A DNA stretch of 64,000 nucleotides from NCBI GenBank assembly GCA_020086605.1, contig JACBWW010000093.1, positions 974,218 through 1,038,217 on the forward strand, read 5' to 3'. Each line of letters starts with the position of its first letter. Position 1 is the stretch's first letter. Positions 48,691 to 60,180 of this stretch are shown in pieces. The translations under genes were made by a program, and so were the position numbers. The stretch comes from Lanius collurio (Eukaryota > Chordata > Aves > Passeriformes > Laniidae). A model generated the notes under the pieces. The model had not been told where the DNA came from. It saw only the letters and a list, made by a program, of their open reading frames with translations, and did not search any database.

Positions 48691-51600
48691 TCTCCATCGC
48701 TCAGCCACGCAGGTAAATCTGTGCCCTGTGCACCTGTCTGAGGAGCATCCATCCTCTGGGTCTCCATCACAGAGGAGTAGTGCCTCAAACACTTCCCAAG
48801 GGTCCTTTCTCATGGACCAGGACCTGTCTTGGTATAGGTTGAATGGAGGCCAAGTGGGAGAGGTCCCAATGGGTGGCATCTAGCAAGGCAAGATCCATCC
48901 CTAACAGATACAGGCAGAGCAACATGCACCCCATATATCATCCCTTGGCTATCCCAGTCCAACTGACAAGCAGGACATTTTGGGAAGTGGTGTTGCAAAG
49001 GAAGCTTTCTTTAAAAATCACTTTATGGGGTTGCTGATGATCATCTCTTCATCCTCAAAAACAGTGTGCTGTCCCTGATGTCTGCTGACTCCTTTGTTTG
49101 GGCTAAAGATTGAGTCGTGGGGATGACTTGGGGAGAGGGGAAGAGGCTGGGAGAGGTAAATAGAACCCCTGCCTGTTTTCTACAGCAGTCACAGTCAGCT
49201 GGATGGGAGCAGTGGAGGGGGGCAAGGCATGAGAGAGAGAAATTAGTAAAATCATCTTTGTCCCCCTGGAAAACATGCTCCTGGTGGGGGGAAAGGTGAC
49301 CTAAAACCTGGATATGGGAGGATGGAGTCAGTCTCCTGTGTCCACAGTTACCCCCCACTCCCTCTGCTATCACAGAGGAGCCCCCAGCTCTTTCTGATGT
49401 AGGAAATCAGTTACCACCAGCCAGCCTTATTGGGCAACTTTATCCTGGCTGGATACTGGCACTGAATTCCTTCAAAAATTCATCATGTTTTCACGTGGGA
49501 GAAAAATTCAGGCTCTCTGTGAGCTATCCCAGCCCAGCAACCTCCCTTAACAGACCAGACCTCCTCCTCAGGCTGCCCCAGTGCATCCTGCTTCCTTGGG
49601 AACAGCCAAAATGATGGACACTATCCCTGCCCACGGGCCCAGCCAAGGCTGCAGCAACCCTGCCCAACCTGGGTCCCAGATAAATCACCGGGGCGTGGAA
49701 GTCATGGCATTTATAAATATTGATCCTGTCTTTGGGAAGTTCACTATTTTGGAGAGGAAGATTTTTCTAAATAGCATTAGAGATGCTGGAATTATTCTTG
49801 GCTCTGTCAACAGCATGGATCTGTGTGGTTGCCCTGTGTGTGGGGCTGAGTGCTCTGGCCTGGGCCCACTCCCTGCTCCTTCTCATCTCTCTTGGGGCTT
49901 TAGGCCTTGGGGTTATTTATTTTGGGATCTCTCCCAGCAGGGCAGACATGGAAAAGGTCTGTCTGTCACAGAGCTCTTTGCAAGGGAAGGGTTTTAGGCC
50001 TCTGGCTGTTTTAGCCCTGTCCCCACATACTGGGGACAGGTTGTGCACAACCACTCGCCCCTGCACAGCTGGCCCAGAGCTGAGCTAACCCTGTGCTGGT
50101 TGTATGCTGTGCTGTCTTCCAATGACCCAAACACAGTCATACTCTGGGAAAAACTCCATTGGCACTTCTCTGTACCTCACAGGCACCACCTGGAAAAATA
50201 GAGGAGAGACTCAGAAATAGGGTGGAGAAAGGTTTCCAGCACCTTGCAAGACTCCAGGAAGTTTGTGGGTGGGTTATGTGGGTTAAGCATTTCTTATCAA
50301 ACCTGTGGGTCAACATCTGGAGGTCTTTTACTCCAGGATGAAGATTGGCACATATTCTGGTGGGCTGGAACACTGCTCTTGGATGTGAAAGGTCACTGGG
50401 TGAAAAGCAGAGACCTTGATTTAGCATGACCTCCGGGGGTGGTAACCTCCAGAAAGAGAAAGTGTTTCAGTCATGGTAAAATGGTTTCAAATTCAACTCT
50501 ATTTCAAAATTTCACATTCATGTAATCTCTCAGTAAGCAGTGCTGGGCATCTGTCTAGCAACAGTTCCTTCAATATGTGGGTAAGACTGTCTGTCTGGGG
50601 CACAGTACAGATCAGACAGATGACCACAGTGGAGGAAACCAAACCTGTGCTCATTGATTTGGGCAGCTTGGGAGGGTGCTGTGAACCAGAGGTCATCCTC
50701 TCTATAGATGTTCAGAGATGTTTTGCTCTTTGCCCTGACCTGGCAGCTGAGGACATTTCTTCCTGAGACTGACATACAGGAGAGGACAAGGCATGGGGAT
50801 AACAGAGCAGGTGGATGGTGAGCATTTGGTCATCCTCCCGGGAGAGCCTCCAGCATAGCCAGGCCCCAGGGGCAGCACAGAGCTTCTCCATGTTACTGGG
50901 GTCTGGTGGGGATTTTGAGGAATAAAGTGGCTGGCAGTGTGGGACTGGCAGGTGCCAGAGCAGCATAGGGGGCTCAGGAGACTACAAGCATCCCAGAGAT
51001 CCCACCACTGAACTCAAACCAGCTCGATATGAGCCAGCCCATCCTCCCTCCTCAGCACAGTGGGTTTGCTGCTACAGTGCTGGGAGCACAGCTGTGCTAA
51101 AGAGACCCCATTCCTGAGACCCGTAGGGACAAATGAAGGGCCAATCCTGCACTCTCCTGACTTGGAGTGGATCCTCTTCTTGCATCCCAAGGGAAGAGCT
51201 GTTTCTCTCAACAAGTACAGGTACCTGTGGAAGGACACCTTTCTGGGTAACTGTGCATCTCTGGGGTGGTGAGAGATCTCTGGTGAGATGGGCTCTGGAG
51301 CACAGAGTGCACTGGAAATCCTAAGGCAAGGTGAGCCACGCTTACCAGGCCGCCAGAGCAAGTTCTGGGCTGGCACACACCCATCTTGGTCACTCCTTTC
51401 TTCCTGAGCTCTGCCCCTTTCACCACTTGGGCAAGGCTCTGCATCCCTTCCTGAGGAGGAAGGCAAATTGCTCCATGTGTCAGAGGGGAGAACAGAAAGC
51501 TGGTCTGCAGCACGGGGCAGCACTAGCCTGGTGCTCCACTGGTGATGTGTGTGGCCTGCCTGGAGCAGAGCACACCTCAGACTGGAGCCCTGGGCTGAGG

Positions 51601-53479
51601 CTGTGCAGCTGCAAGTGGGAACAGTCAGACAGCACCTGTCCCAGGCAGCCTCCTCCTGGAAGCTGTTGCTGGAGGCTGAAGTGGGGCTCTTAGGCTCCCC
51701 TGCCCTGCTCAGGGAGCAGGTAGCCAGGAGAGGCAATACCTGTGTGCAGAGCTCTGTTCTGCACATCAGCAGCCAAACCATGAACCCCTTTGTCATTTGT
51801 CAGCCACTTTTGTGGCCTTTGGTCCTGCTGCTGCTTGCCTGTGCAGGACTGAGCCTCCTTGCCCCAGGGAGAGGATCCCCATGGGTGGGAGTCTTTTGAC
51901 TTGGCAGAACAGAGTAACTCGTGGCAATGGAAATTCAGCCTCGGAGTGAGTCAGATACATGAGTCATCAGGTCCCAGAGCACAGGCTGCACCCAGCCTTG
52001 TGCAGGGAGAGGTCAGCATCCTGCTTGTGCTGCACAGGATCTGTGTGGGGACAGCGAGGGCAGGCCTGGGTCTACCCACAGGGGACACAGAGGTCTCTGA
52101 GCAGGGGAACAGGGTGGGTGGGTACCTCCTCACCTGCCATGCTCTGCTCCATGTGGTCTGTGGCCATGGCAAAGGGGCTCTGCAGGAGTTATGGCCCTGG
52201 TGAGCAAGACACCTCCTGCCCTGAGAGGAGAGAGCCCCAGCTCCATGCTTACCTGCCATGGATGAGCATGCAGGACAGAGCAGCACTTGATGGAAAGAGT
52301 CCCTACACTGCAGTCTCTGTGCTGTGGTCCCTGCACTCCACAGTGGTTCCTCTCTTCTGCTTGCCCACCTGTGTTTTTGCAAAGAGCAGGCAGCTGAACT
52401 GCCCCCTCCTGCCCCATGGTGTCCTGCATGCACTGTACTGGGTGCAGTGGACAGGGGCCTGGTGGCCATTAGTGTCCTGCTACCGGAATCCTCACTGAGA
52501 GCTGCCACTGTGGGCACCAGGCTCAGAAGCCACGTGCAAGCTCTACCTGGTTTTTCCATGGGAGGGACCATACTAGCATGAGACCAGGACAGACCAGGGG
52601 ATGTGAGATGAACATAAAGCCAGGGAAATGCTTAGCTTGGTTCCATGCTCAAGATGACCTTACCCCATCATCTGGGCTTTTGCAGAAGCTGAAGCAGGTG
52701 TAACATGGCAGGGAATTGTTTTTTATTCATCCTCTTGGCACTGAGCATTTCAGGAGAACAGAAACTTTACAAATAAATGTCCACTTTCTCTGTCCCAAAT
52801 CCCTTCTGATGGACCATCACAACCACACTTACAGTGTGCTGGTGAACCAGAGCTCTGTCCTTCAACCCTGACCATGGAAAAGCATCTTCCTTTGACACAG
52901 CTTAACCTTTGTAGTGAGCCTTGAGAATCCTAACCACAGTAGTGCTTCTGCAGAGCAAAGTCTTGGGATCTTCAGACAACTCTGGAAGCAGGGTGAGACA
53001 CATCAACCATTCTCCTGCAAATGCTCCAAGACCACATGCAGCCCAGTGTTAAATAAATGCATATTTAAGGTAAATCACTAGGGACGCTGTTTGATCTCAG
53101 AGATGTTTGATCTCAGTCTAAGGTTGCCATCACAATTTTGCTGTTCCTCAGCCTGAGGTTAAACCACAAAAGCCTTTTCTTTCTACAGAGCTGCAAGAAT
53201 TCCTGACATTTTCTTTAGCAGTAGGTCACTTGCATCTGCAACTACTAATGCAGGTTGCTGAAGCAAGAGCAATACCCTATGAAGAAACTATAAATCCAGA
53301 AGAACTGTAGCCAACACCATGAACAAGGCATTTGATATTTTTAGGATGTATTTTCAAGCAGCTGGATGTTCACTCACCACAGTTGGAGCCCCAAGAGAAG
53401 ATCCTCCAGATCTCCTCTGAAGTTAAACAGAGGATAGAAACAAACCTGAAGGCTCTAATTTTCATATACTAAGGGCAGT
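48691..53479. other. Intergenic, no gene supported
   Basis: Moderately GC-rich DNA between CR1 fragments. It contains the longest open frame of the window (minus strand, 51014-51796), which I rejected as chance. No splice-flanked exon or known domain was found. Confidence 0.45.
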
Positions 53480-53760
53480 TCAATTAATAAATAAAATGAT
53501 AAGAGGCTAGAGGGGTTGTCTTGTGAATAGCACTGAAAAGGTTGGGATTCATCAGTTTGAAGAGAAGAAAACTTGGGGGGATGTGACTGAAGTGACTGAA
53601 GGGAGTGAATCAGGTGAAATTGAAATCAATCCCAAGGCCAAGAGCTGGGGGCAGTCAGTGGCACTGGTAGGATATCACTGAAACTGAGAAAAGGAGAGAT
53701 TTCTTCATGCAGTGAGTAAAACCTCAAGAATTTGCTGCCACAAGAGGCTGTCAGCATGGG
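53480..53760 (+). repeat. Old CR1-like LINE remnant
   Basis: Weak but ordered similarity to older CR1 families: AATAAATAAAATGATAAGAG, then TTTGAAGAGAAGAAAACTTG, ATTTCTTCATGCAGTGAGTA and TTTGCTGCCACAAGAGGCTG. It is too diverged to assign to a subfamily. Confidence 0.5.
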
Positions 53761-54547
53761 TGAAAAGGGATTAGACCAGCCAGTGGAGAGCACATCCATA
53801 AGGGAGTATCAGAGGGAACAGTCAGCCTTCTGCTGTCCCAACCCCAGGGACCAAGAATACTGAAGTAGGAGGTGCGTAGGCTGCAGTAGGCTCCCCCAAA
53901 ACAGCATCTCCTATTGCCTCTGCTAGTTGCAGGCAAGACAGGTTGTAGCTCTGACCCAGTAAGGTTCCTATTCCCTTTCCTGTTCCAATTTTCTTTTGCA
54001 GGATTTTTTCTGTTAGTTAGCACTCAGCTAATGGGGCATCTCAGCAATGGGGCTGAGCAACAGGACTGAGCCCATGGGGATAACCTCCACCCTCATCATG
54101 GTGAGGACAAGCTCCTATCAGGGATGGAACAGATGAGAAGTGTGTGCTGTGCCCGTGTCCAAGCAGTGAGACCATCCACACTCAGCTACAAACACGTAAC
54201 GCCCTTGGCAGCGCAACACTTGCCTGCACAGCCCTGAACTTCCTGTGCCTTGTGCTGGAGCCAGAGCCTTGCTGTGTCTCTGCTCTGGACATGCAAGCCC
54301 AGGATGGGCCCCAACTGAAAAAGAAAATGCAGGCACTGGTTAAAGTTGTCCTGGTTCAGATGAGATGTGTACCAGTATGGGTGCAATGGGTGCATTGTTG
54401 CACAAATCGTGCACACCTATCCGCAGAGCTGAGTGCCACGCACCATACAGACTCATGATGGCCATGCAGTTTTCGTTTTTCCTCTTCAGGGTCTTTGCAG
54501 AGGCAAATAACCCACCTGCTTTTCCAACATATTTCTCCTAAACTTTT

Positions 54548-54675
54548 GGGACTACTTTGGATGGGGCTTGGAGCAACCTGGTCTAGTAGAAGGTGTCCCT
54601 GCCCATGGCAGAGGGTTGAAATGAGAACGTCTTTGAAGTCCCATCCAGCATAAACTATTCTGTGACTCTGTGAGT
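54548..54675 (+). repeat. CR1 LINE 3' end fragment
   Basis: A short CR1 tail: TGGATGGGGCTTGGAGCAAC, then GTCCCTGCCCATGGCAGAGG and CTATTCTGTGACTCTGTGA. It is 5' truncated. Confidence 0.82.
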
Positions 54676-57039
54676 CCCACCTGAACAGGAGGCATGGTGT
54701 GATGTTCAGACAGACCTAGGACATCATAATAATGAACTGTCTTCCCAGCCAACAGACACACATCTCACTCTAAGTGCTCCGTGACAAGAAAGTGCTCATA
54801 AAGTAAAATAGGAAGCAAATAGGGATGGGTAAAATGGGTTTGGCTAGATTAGGAAGAAGGCTCTGTCTTCATCTCTCAGTTCCCAACATACTCCTTGTTT
54901 CACAGAGAAGTAATTTAGAAGATTTTAAGTCCTTCCAAGGGCACAGAAACGTGTGTAAGGATACAGCTGTGTTTCTTCCCGTCTGTATCAGGATGCAGGA
55001 CTCCTCACAGCCTCAATAGCATATTTAGGTAAAACTTGTCTGCAGCAGTGAGCTGAGGGTACAGTTCATACCCAGGATTTCAGTTTGACCAAAGCATCCA
55101 CTCTGGCTTCAGGCATGAAATGCGTTTCAAAACACGATTGGTCAGGCATAAAAGCTGCCATTGTCCAGGGAGACAAAACTGCTGATGAATTTCCCTCTCT
55201 TCTGAATCCTTCCCAGGTGATCTCAATTCCTGGCAGTGATTCCCTCAGTCAGGAGTCTTGGTCAAGTAACTTGGACAAACAATATTTAGCCTCAAAATAT
55301 TTTGAGAATATTTTTTACTTATTTGCTGTTCATTCACCACGCTGCCTGACTGGGCTGCTTGGCCACACGTGGTGGCTTCTCATCATGGATTGGGTGGGCC
55401 TGAATCTTCACAAACAGAAGGAAGGTGGGTGCAGCCGGCACAGATGTGTGTTCGTTCTGTCTTCCAGCTGTTGCCAGCATCCACAGTTGTTGCTTGCATC
55501 ATTCTTACTGCTGGGCAGAGCACCAGAAAGGTGACCAGCTTGGCTGCCATGTGGGAAGCCTGCAATTTAAGTCACATCAATGTCAGATGCCACCTTCTTG
55601 CCATGATGCTTGTCTGAGTCTTCCCACATCAGAGAAAGGGCGTTTGAGATGCAAAGACCTCCTACACAAACCTGACTGAGCAGAAAACGTCTTTTTGTGG
55701 CAGTGCTGCAACCTTCTTAGGACACAAAGGAGGGACCCATCCCCACAGAGCAGACCCACATTATTTGTATGCTGATTGTTGTAATATCCAGCAATGCCGT
55801 GGGAGCTCCTGCAGTATCTCCCAGTCTCCCTAATTCAGAAACTGATTTGTTGTGAGGCCACAGAAGGTGCCTGGAGAAGTGAGGAGTCCGCTGACTTCTC
55901 TTGGACCAAGGCAACTAATGAAAGCCTTCTCCTGTGCCAGCTGCAGCCCAGCAATTTTCATCACCACACTCCTGAAAGATGTATTTTTCCTTTCTAAAGG
56001 CAGGAGGACACAATCCCCAAATGAAAATATCATTAACCCTCCAGTATAACTGGGAAGAGGGAATTCCTGAGGGAAGTGCATCCTGAGCATCTGCAGGACC
56101 CAATATTTCCTCTGCTGACCCTTGAGCAGACAATGTCAAGAGAAGTTCAGGCTGAACTCATTACATATTTTCTTCAAGAAAATTTATTTTCAGTTTTGTT
56201 CTGAGAAGCCTAACCTGTTGCTTTGCTAGAATGAAATGTGGTTCTGTTGTTCTAGATCTGCCTTTTATGAGAATTACAGAAATTTTCAAATGAGGCAACC
56301 CAATGAGTTTGGGAGTAATGAAACCTGGGGGCTGCCTTCCAGCAGTGCCTGGGGAAATTACTCGTATTGCATGCTGAGGGAAAGGAGGACTCTCCCTTCC
56401 AAGGGTCAGCCAGAATCCTCTCCAAACGTGACACTCTGCACATTCATGAAATCCTGCCCTTGATACCTCCACGTTATCAATCTTGTCAGGCTGGGCTTAG
56501 ATGTGTAACACCAATTCACTCCTCTAAGCTGGGCTGAGGGCAACTGAACTGCCACAAGTCTCAGCCATGACACTCCTGTTTCATCAAGGTTTTTTCTATA
56601 CGACTTCCCAGAAGCTTTCTCCGCATGAAAATACATTTCCAAAATATAGTTTCAAAATATCAGTCAGCTGCAGAAAGATATTCATTCACACTTGCCAGGT
56701 TCTGAACAAGCACCCAGGAATATTGAACTGATGGAGAAGAAGAAAGGATCACAAGGGAGGTTCAATCACGGACATCTTGCAGTCTCAGGAAGGACTTGGT
56801 GCGCAGGAAGAGCAGCTTTGTGCTTGACTGCCTTTGCCAATGTCAGTGGGAGCTAAGCCTTGCCCTGCCACCATCTCAGCATGATGGAGGTGGAATATCT
56901 CTCTCATGCCACCATGGGTCATTTCAGGTTTTTTTAGCTGAAAATTCACATTTTTAACCTCACCAAGACTGACAGCTTATGATTCAGTTCACATCCACAG
57001 AAAAGTGGCCAGTCTATGTTCCAAGGCTGTATGGGATGA
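54676..57039. other. Intergenic, no feature seen
   Basis: Ordinary non-coding sequence without recognisable repeats. Frames are short and lack domains. Confidence 0.4.
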
Positions 57040-57400
57040 AGAGTTTACCACGTCTCTGGGCTCCTTGTTCCAATGGTCAGTTATTCCCACTGTTAAAAAT
57101 AGTTACTTTATCTCAAATCCAACAACCAGCAGCTTTGCCTTCTAGACCCTGGATCTTTTTCCTCTTTGTCTGCCTTCTTAAAGAGCCTTTGCACTCAAAG
57201 TATTCCCCCACATCAGTTCTCCCAGACCACGATTAAATCACCTCTTAAAAACCAGATAAACAAAAGAGATCATGTTCCATTTGTCCCTCACTGAGAATGA
57301 TTTCTAGCCCTGGGATAATTTTCTCGTTCTTTCCTGAGTCTTTTCCAAGTTTTCAGTGTCACTCTCAAGCATAAGCACCAGACCTGAATGTGCCGTTTTG
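57040..57400 (-). repeat. Ancient CR1/L3-like LINE remnant
   Basis: This matches the old amniote CR1/L3 pattern, in reverse complement, over about 360 bp: CCTTGTTCCAATGGTCAGTT, then CCCACTGTTAAAAATAGTTA, TTAAAGAGCCTTTGCACTCA, TTAAATCACCTCTTAAAAAC and CATAAGCACCAGACCTGAAT. For so old an element it is unusually legible. Confidence 0.62.
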
Positions 57401-58147
57401 GTGGTGATGTCACCAAAATCACATGCAGGAGCAGTGCCACCTCCTTGCATCCCCGCTTCTGCATGTCAAGGTTGCGTCCAGCCTTGCAGTGGCAGTGGGA
57501 CTGTCTGTTCTTGGGTTTGGGCTGAAGCCTGAACCCTCCTAGGAGTCCCTGTTCACCCTGTTCCATCACTACAGAGTGGCCTGCAGATCTCATATCAAGC
57601 CATCATTAAATGTTGACTGAAGTGTCCCTGATTTTCTGTATTCCAGTTCCTCTGAACCACTCATCCCTCCAGCTTGATTTTTCCTGTGCCACCAAGTATC
57701 TGTCTGTGTTTTTCTTTAGATAAGATTTTATCCCATCCCAGACAGCCATTCTGTGCTGTCAGTAATACCATAAACAAGCTTTTCCCATGATGTTCATGTG
57801 CTTGCAGCATACCAGTTGCTTCCAAGAGGGAAAGAAAGTCTGTGCTATGCCTTTGCAGTACAGACCAGGTGATTTCTATAACATTAAGTTAGGTGTTTCT
57901 AAAATGAGAATGTTTTAGGAAGCATCACAGGCAGTCCAATGTTTGCATTCTGGGAAGGGTAGCATGGGCTTAGCAGAGGCAGTCCATCCCACTCTGAAAA
58001 AACATCTGAAGTACTGAAAGGAGTTTCCATTTGGAGGGATCCACATTTCTTCTCCAGCTGCAGAGAATCCCAGAGAGCTCCTAGATTAGACAGCAAAGTG
58101 AGGCAAAGCTGAATGACAAAGTCCAATTTTTCAATTAACAAACAAGA

Positions 58148-58420
58148 CTCATAGAATCAGGGAAGCACAGAATATACTGAGCTGGAAGGCACCCACAGAG
58201 ATCATCGAGTCCAGCCCTTGGCCCTGCACAGACACCCCAACAATCCCACGCTGTGCCTGAGAGCAGTGTCCAAACACTCCTGGGCCTCTGGCAGCCTTGG
58301 GGCCGTGACCATTCCCTGGGGAGGCTGGGCAGTGCTCCACAGCCCTCTGGGGGAGGGTCCTGTCACTGTCACCAGAGAGCAGAGATCAGCACCTGCCCCT
58401 CCACTGACCCTTGTGAGGAA
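58148..58420 (-). repeat. CR1 LINE 3' end fragment
   Basis: The reverse complement of CR1: GAATATACTGAGCTGGAAGG, then CACCCACAGAGATCATCGAG and CCAAACACTCCTGGGCCTCT. The preserved tail suggests a fairly recent copy. Confidence 0.85.
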
Positions 58421-59929
58421 GGTGTAGATTGCTTCTTCAGGAAGCTGTAGAGTCAATGAAATGCAGCCTCCCAATCCCCCCAGGTTCTTGCTCCAGCATT
58501 CATGCATGTGCCTTCTAGCAGAGCTCAGGATCCTGCTGCAGGCCCAGGACAGGTGAAGCCAGGGCTGCAGCATCGCTGTGCACCCCTCGTTCCCCACACT
58601 GGGTTCTCACACTGTCCTACAGCTCCCCTCACAGCACATCTCACAGGGATCCTTCCCATGTCGCTGTCAAGGCGCTTAGTTAACTAAGTATTTAAGAGGT
58701 TTTGGTGCCTCTTAATAATGCACTTAGAAATATCTTTGATGTTAAGAGGTGAACTTCAGTGAAGTACTTTGCCATGGGAGGAAATGTCAGCTGGATCGTT
58801 CCTGTTTGAACTGTATTGCTGAGGGGACAATGTCAAACCCAAGCCCTGTGAAGCCAGAGGCAACCTGTGAGATTTCAGCAGAGAAGCTGGATGGGTTCCA
58901 GAGCCACCAGTCTGAGCCCAGAGCCCTTCACTGTCTCCTTGCATGTCCCACTTGGCTCTACATGTGGCTGGGAGAGGGGTGGTCTGAGGCTGTGTGAACT
59001 GAGGCTGTGTGCCCTCTGACAGACAGCCTGGGCAGAGGCTGGTAGATTTCTGATTAAATAGTTTAAAAAGAGTATTTGAAGGAAGGGGAGAGTGAAGTCA
59101 GCTGAGAAAAAGGAATATTGTTCCCAGACATTAAGGATAATGGAATGAGGAGCTACCACAGGCTGTGAGGCCCCACTCCAGAGTAAACCCAGACCTTCAT
59201 CCTAGGGCAGAGAAGAGGACCCCAGCATGGGTCCCGCATGGGTATCAGCTAAGCAGGTGGCAGTCTGCCCTCCTCTGACAAGCTCAGACCATGGGATGAG
59301 GTCTCAGGAGCTGAGAAAGGCTTAGTTTTCAGAGGAACAGGCTCCCAGAGGGTCCTCTTTGGGGACAAGATGAATCTCTAGATCTTTCCTGACACCATCT
59401 CGTCAGAACTGTGCTTTCCCAAGCACCAGGAAGATGCAGTCAGCTCCTGCTGCTTGTTTGACTGCACCAAAACATCCTGCATCTCTCACTGCTCCCACCA
59501 TCCATCCACAAGAACCCAGCAACTGCCAAGCAAAGGAAATAACCAGCTCTGGAGCAGCTGTGTCTCAGATGGCAAAAGCTGGTAAGAGGCTCTTCTAGCT
59601 TTTCTGGATGGCTTTTGTACCTGTATTTCTTTCACTCCTTTGCTAAGTGCCAGTTCCTGATCCAGAACCTGGCCTTTGGGGCCCAGGCAACCCTGCAGCC
59701 CCCACACCAACACACACAAGCCCTGCGAGGAGGAAAACCTGGCAAGAAGACTGGGAAATATTGTCACTTCAGCTGAGGTCACTCTGCAGCCCATCTTCTA
59801 CCCAAGAGACCTCAAATGAAGACACTGGAAAATAGCACTGGAACAAATTCAGATGTTATTCTCCAGCCTGTCGTTACCCTGAGTCAGACAGAGACAAGTG
59901 AAGAGCCTCTACCCAGGCTGGATTGTAAT

Positions 59930-60180
59930 TGAAGTGATGGAAAAGACCATTAGGTCATCTGGGCCATCTACCCCCGCCAACACACGCCTGTTCTCTGCTT
60001 CATGTTATCTAGTGCTGAGCTTGGAGTGAGTCAAGTGATGCAGCTTCCAGTTTCCCACGGGAGATTTCTCCTAATAAAACTAATAGCTGAGATGGAAACG
60101 TTTCGCGATATCTTGCCGAAATATGCTGTTGCTCATATTCATCCCATTACTCTTGCTGATCCTCCCTCTGGAAGCACATC
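59930..60180 (-). repeat. Ancient CR1/L3-like LINE remnant
   Basis: This shows the order expected for old amniote CR1/L3: AAGACCATTAGGTCATCTGG, then CACACGCCTGTTCTCTGCTT, ATGTTATCTAGTGCTGAGCT and TTCATCCCATTACTCTTGC. The middle (ACGTTTCGCGATATCTTGCC) has three CpGs in a CpG-poor neighbourhood. The plus-strand open frame 60002-60409 that crosses it has no recognisable domain and is not called. Confidence 0.5.

Noticed and set aside
51014..51796. The longest open frame of the window (minus strand, 260 codons)
   Set aside because: No recognisable domain, Ser/Cys/Pro-rich composition as expected from chance translation of moderately GC-rich DNA, no splice or promoter context, and overlapping frames on plus of similar quality.
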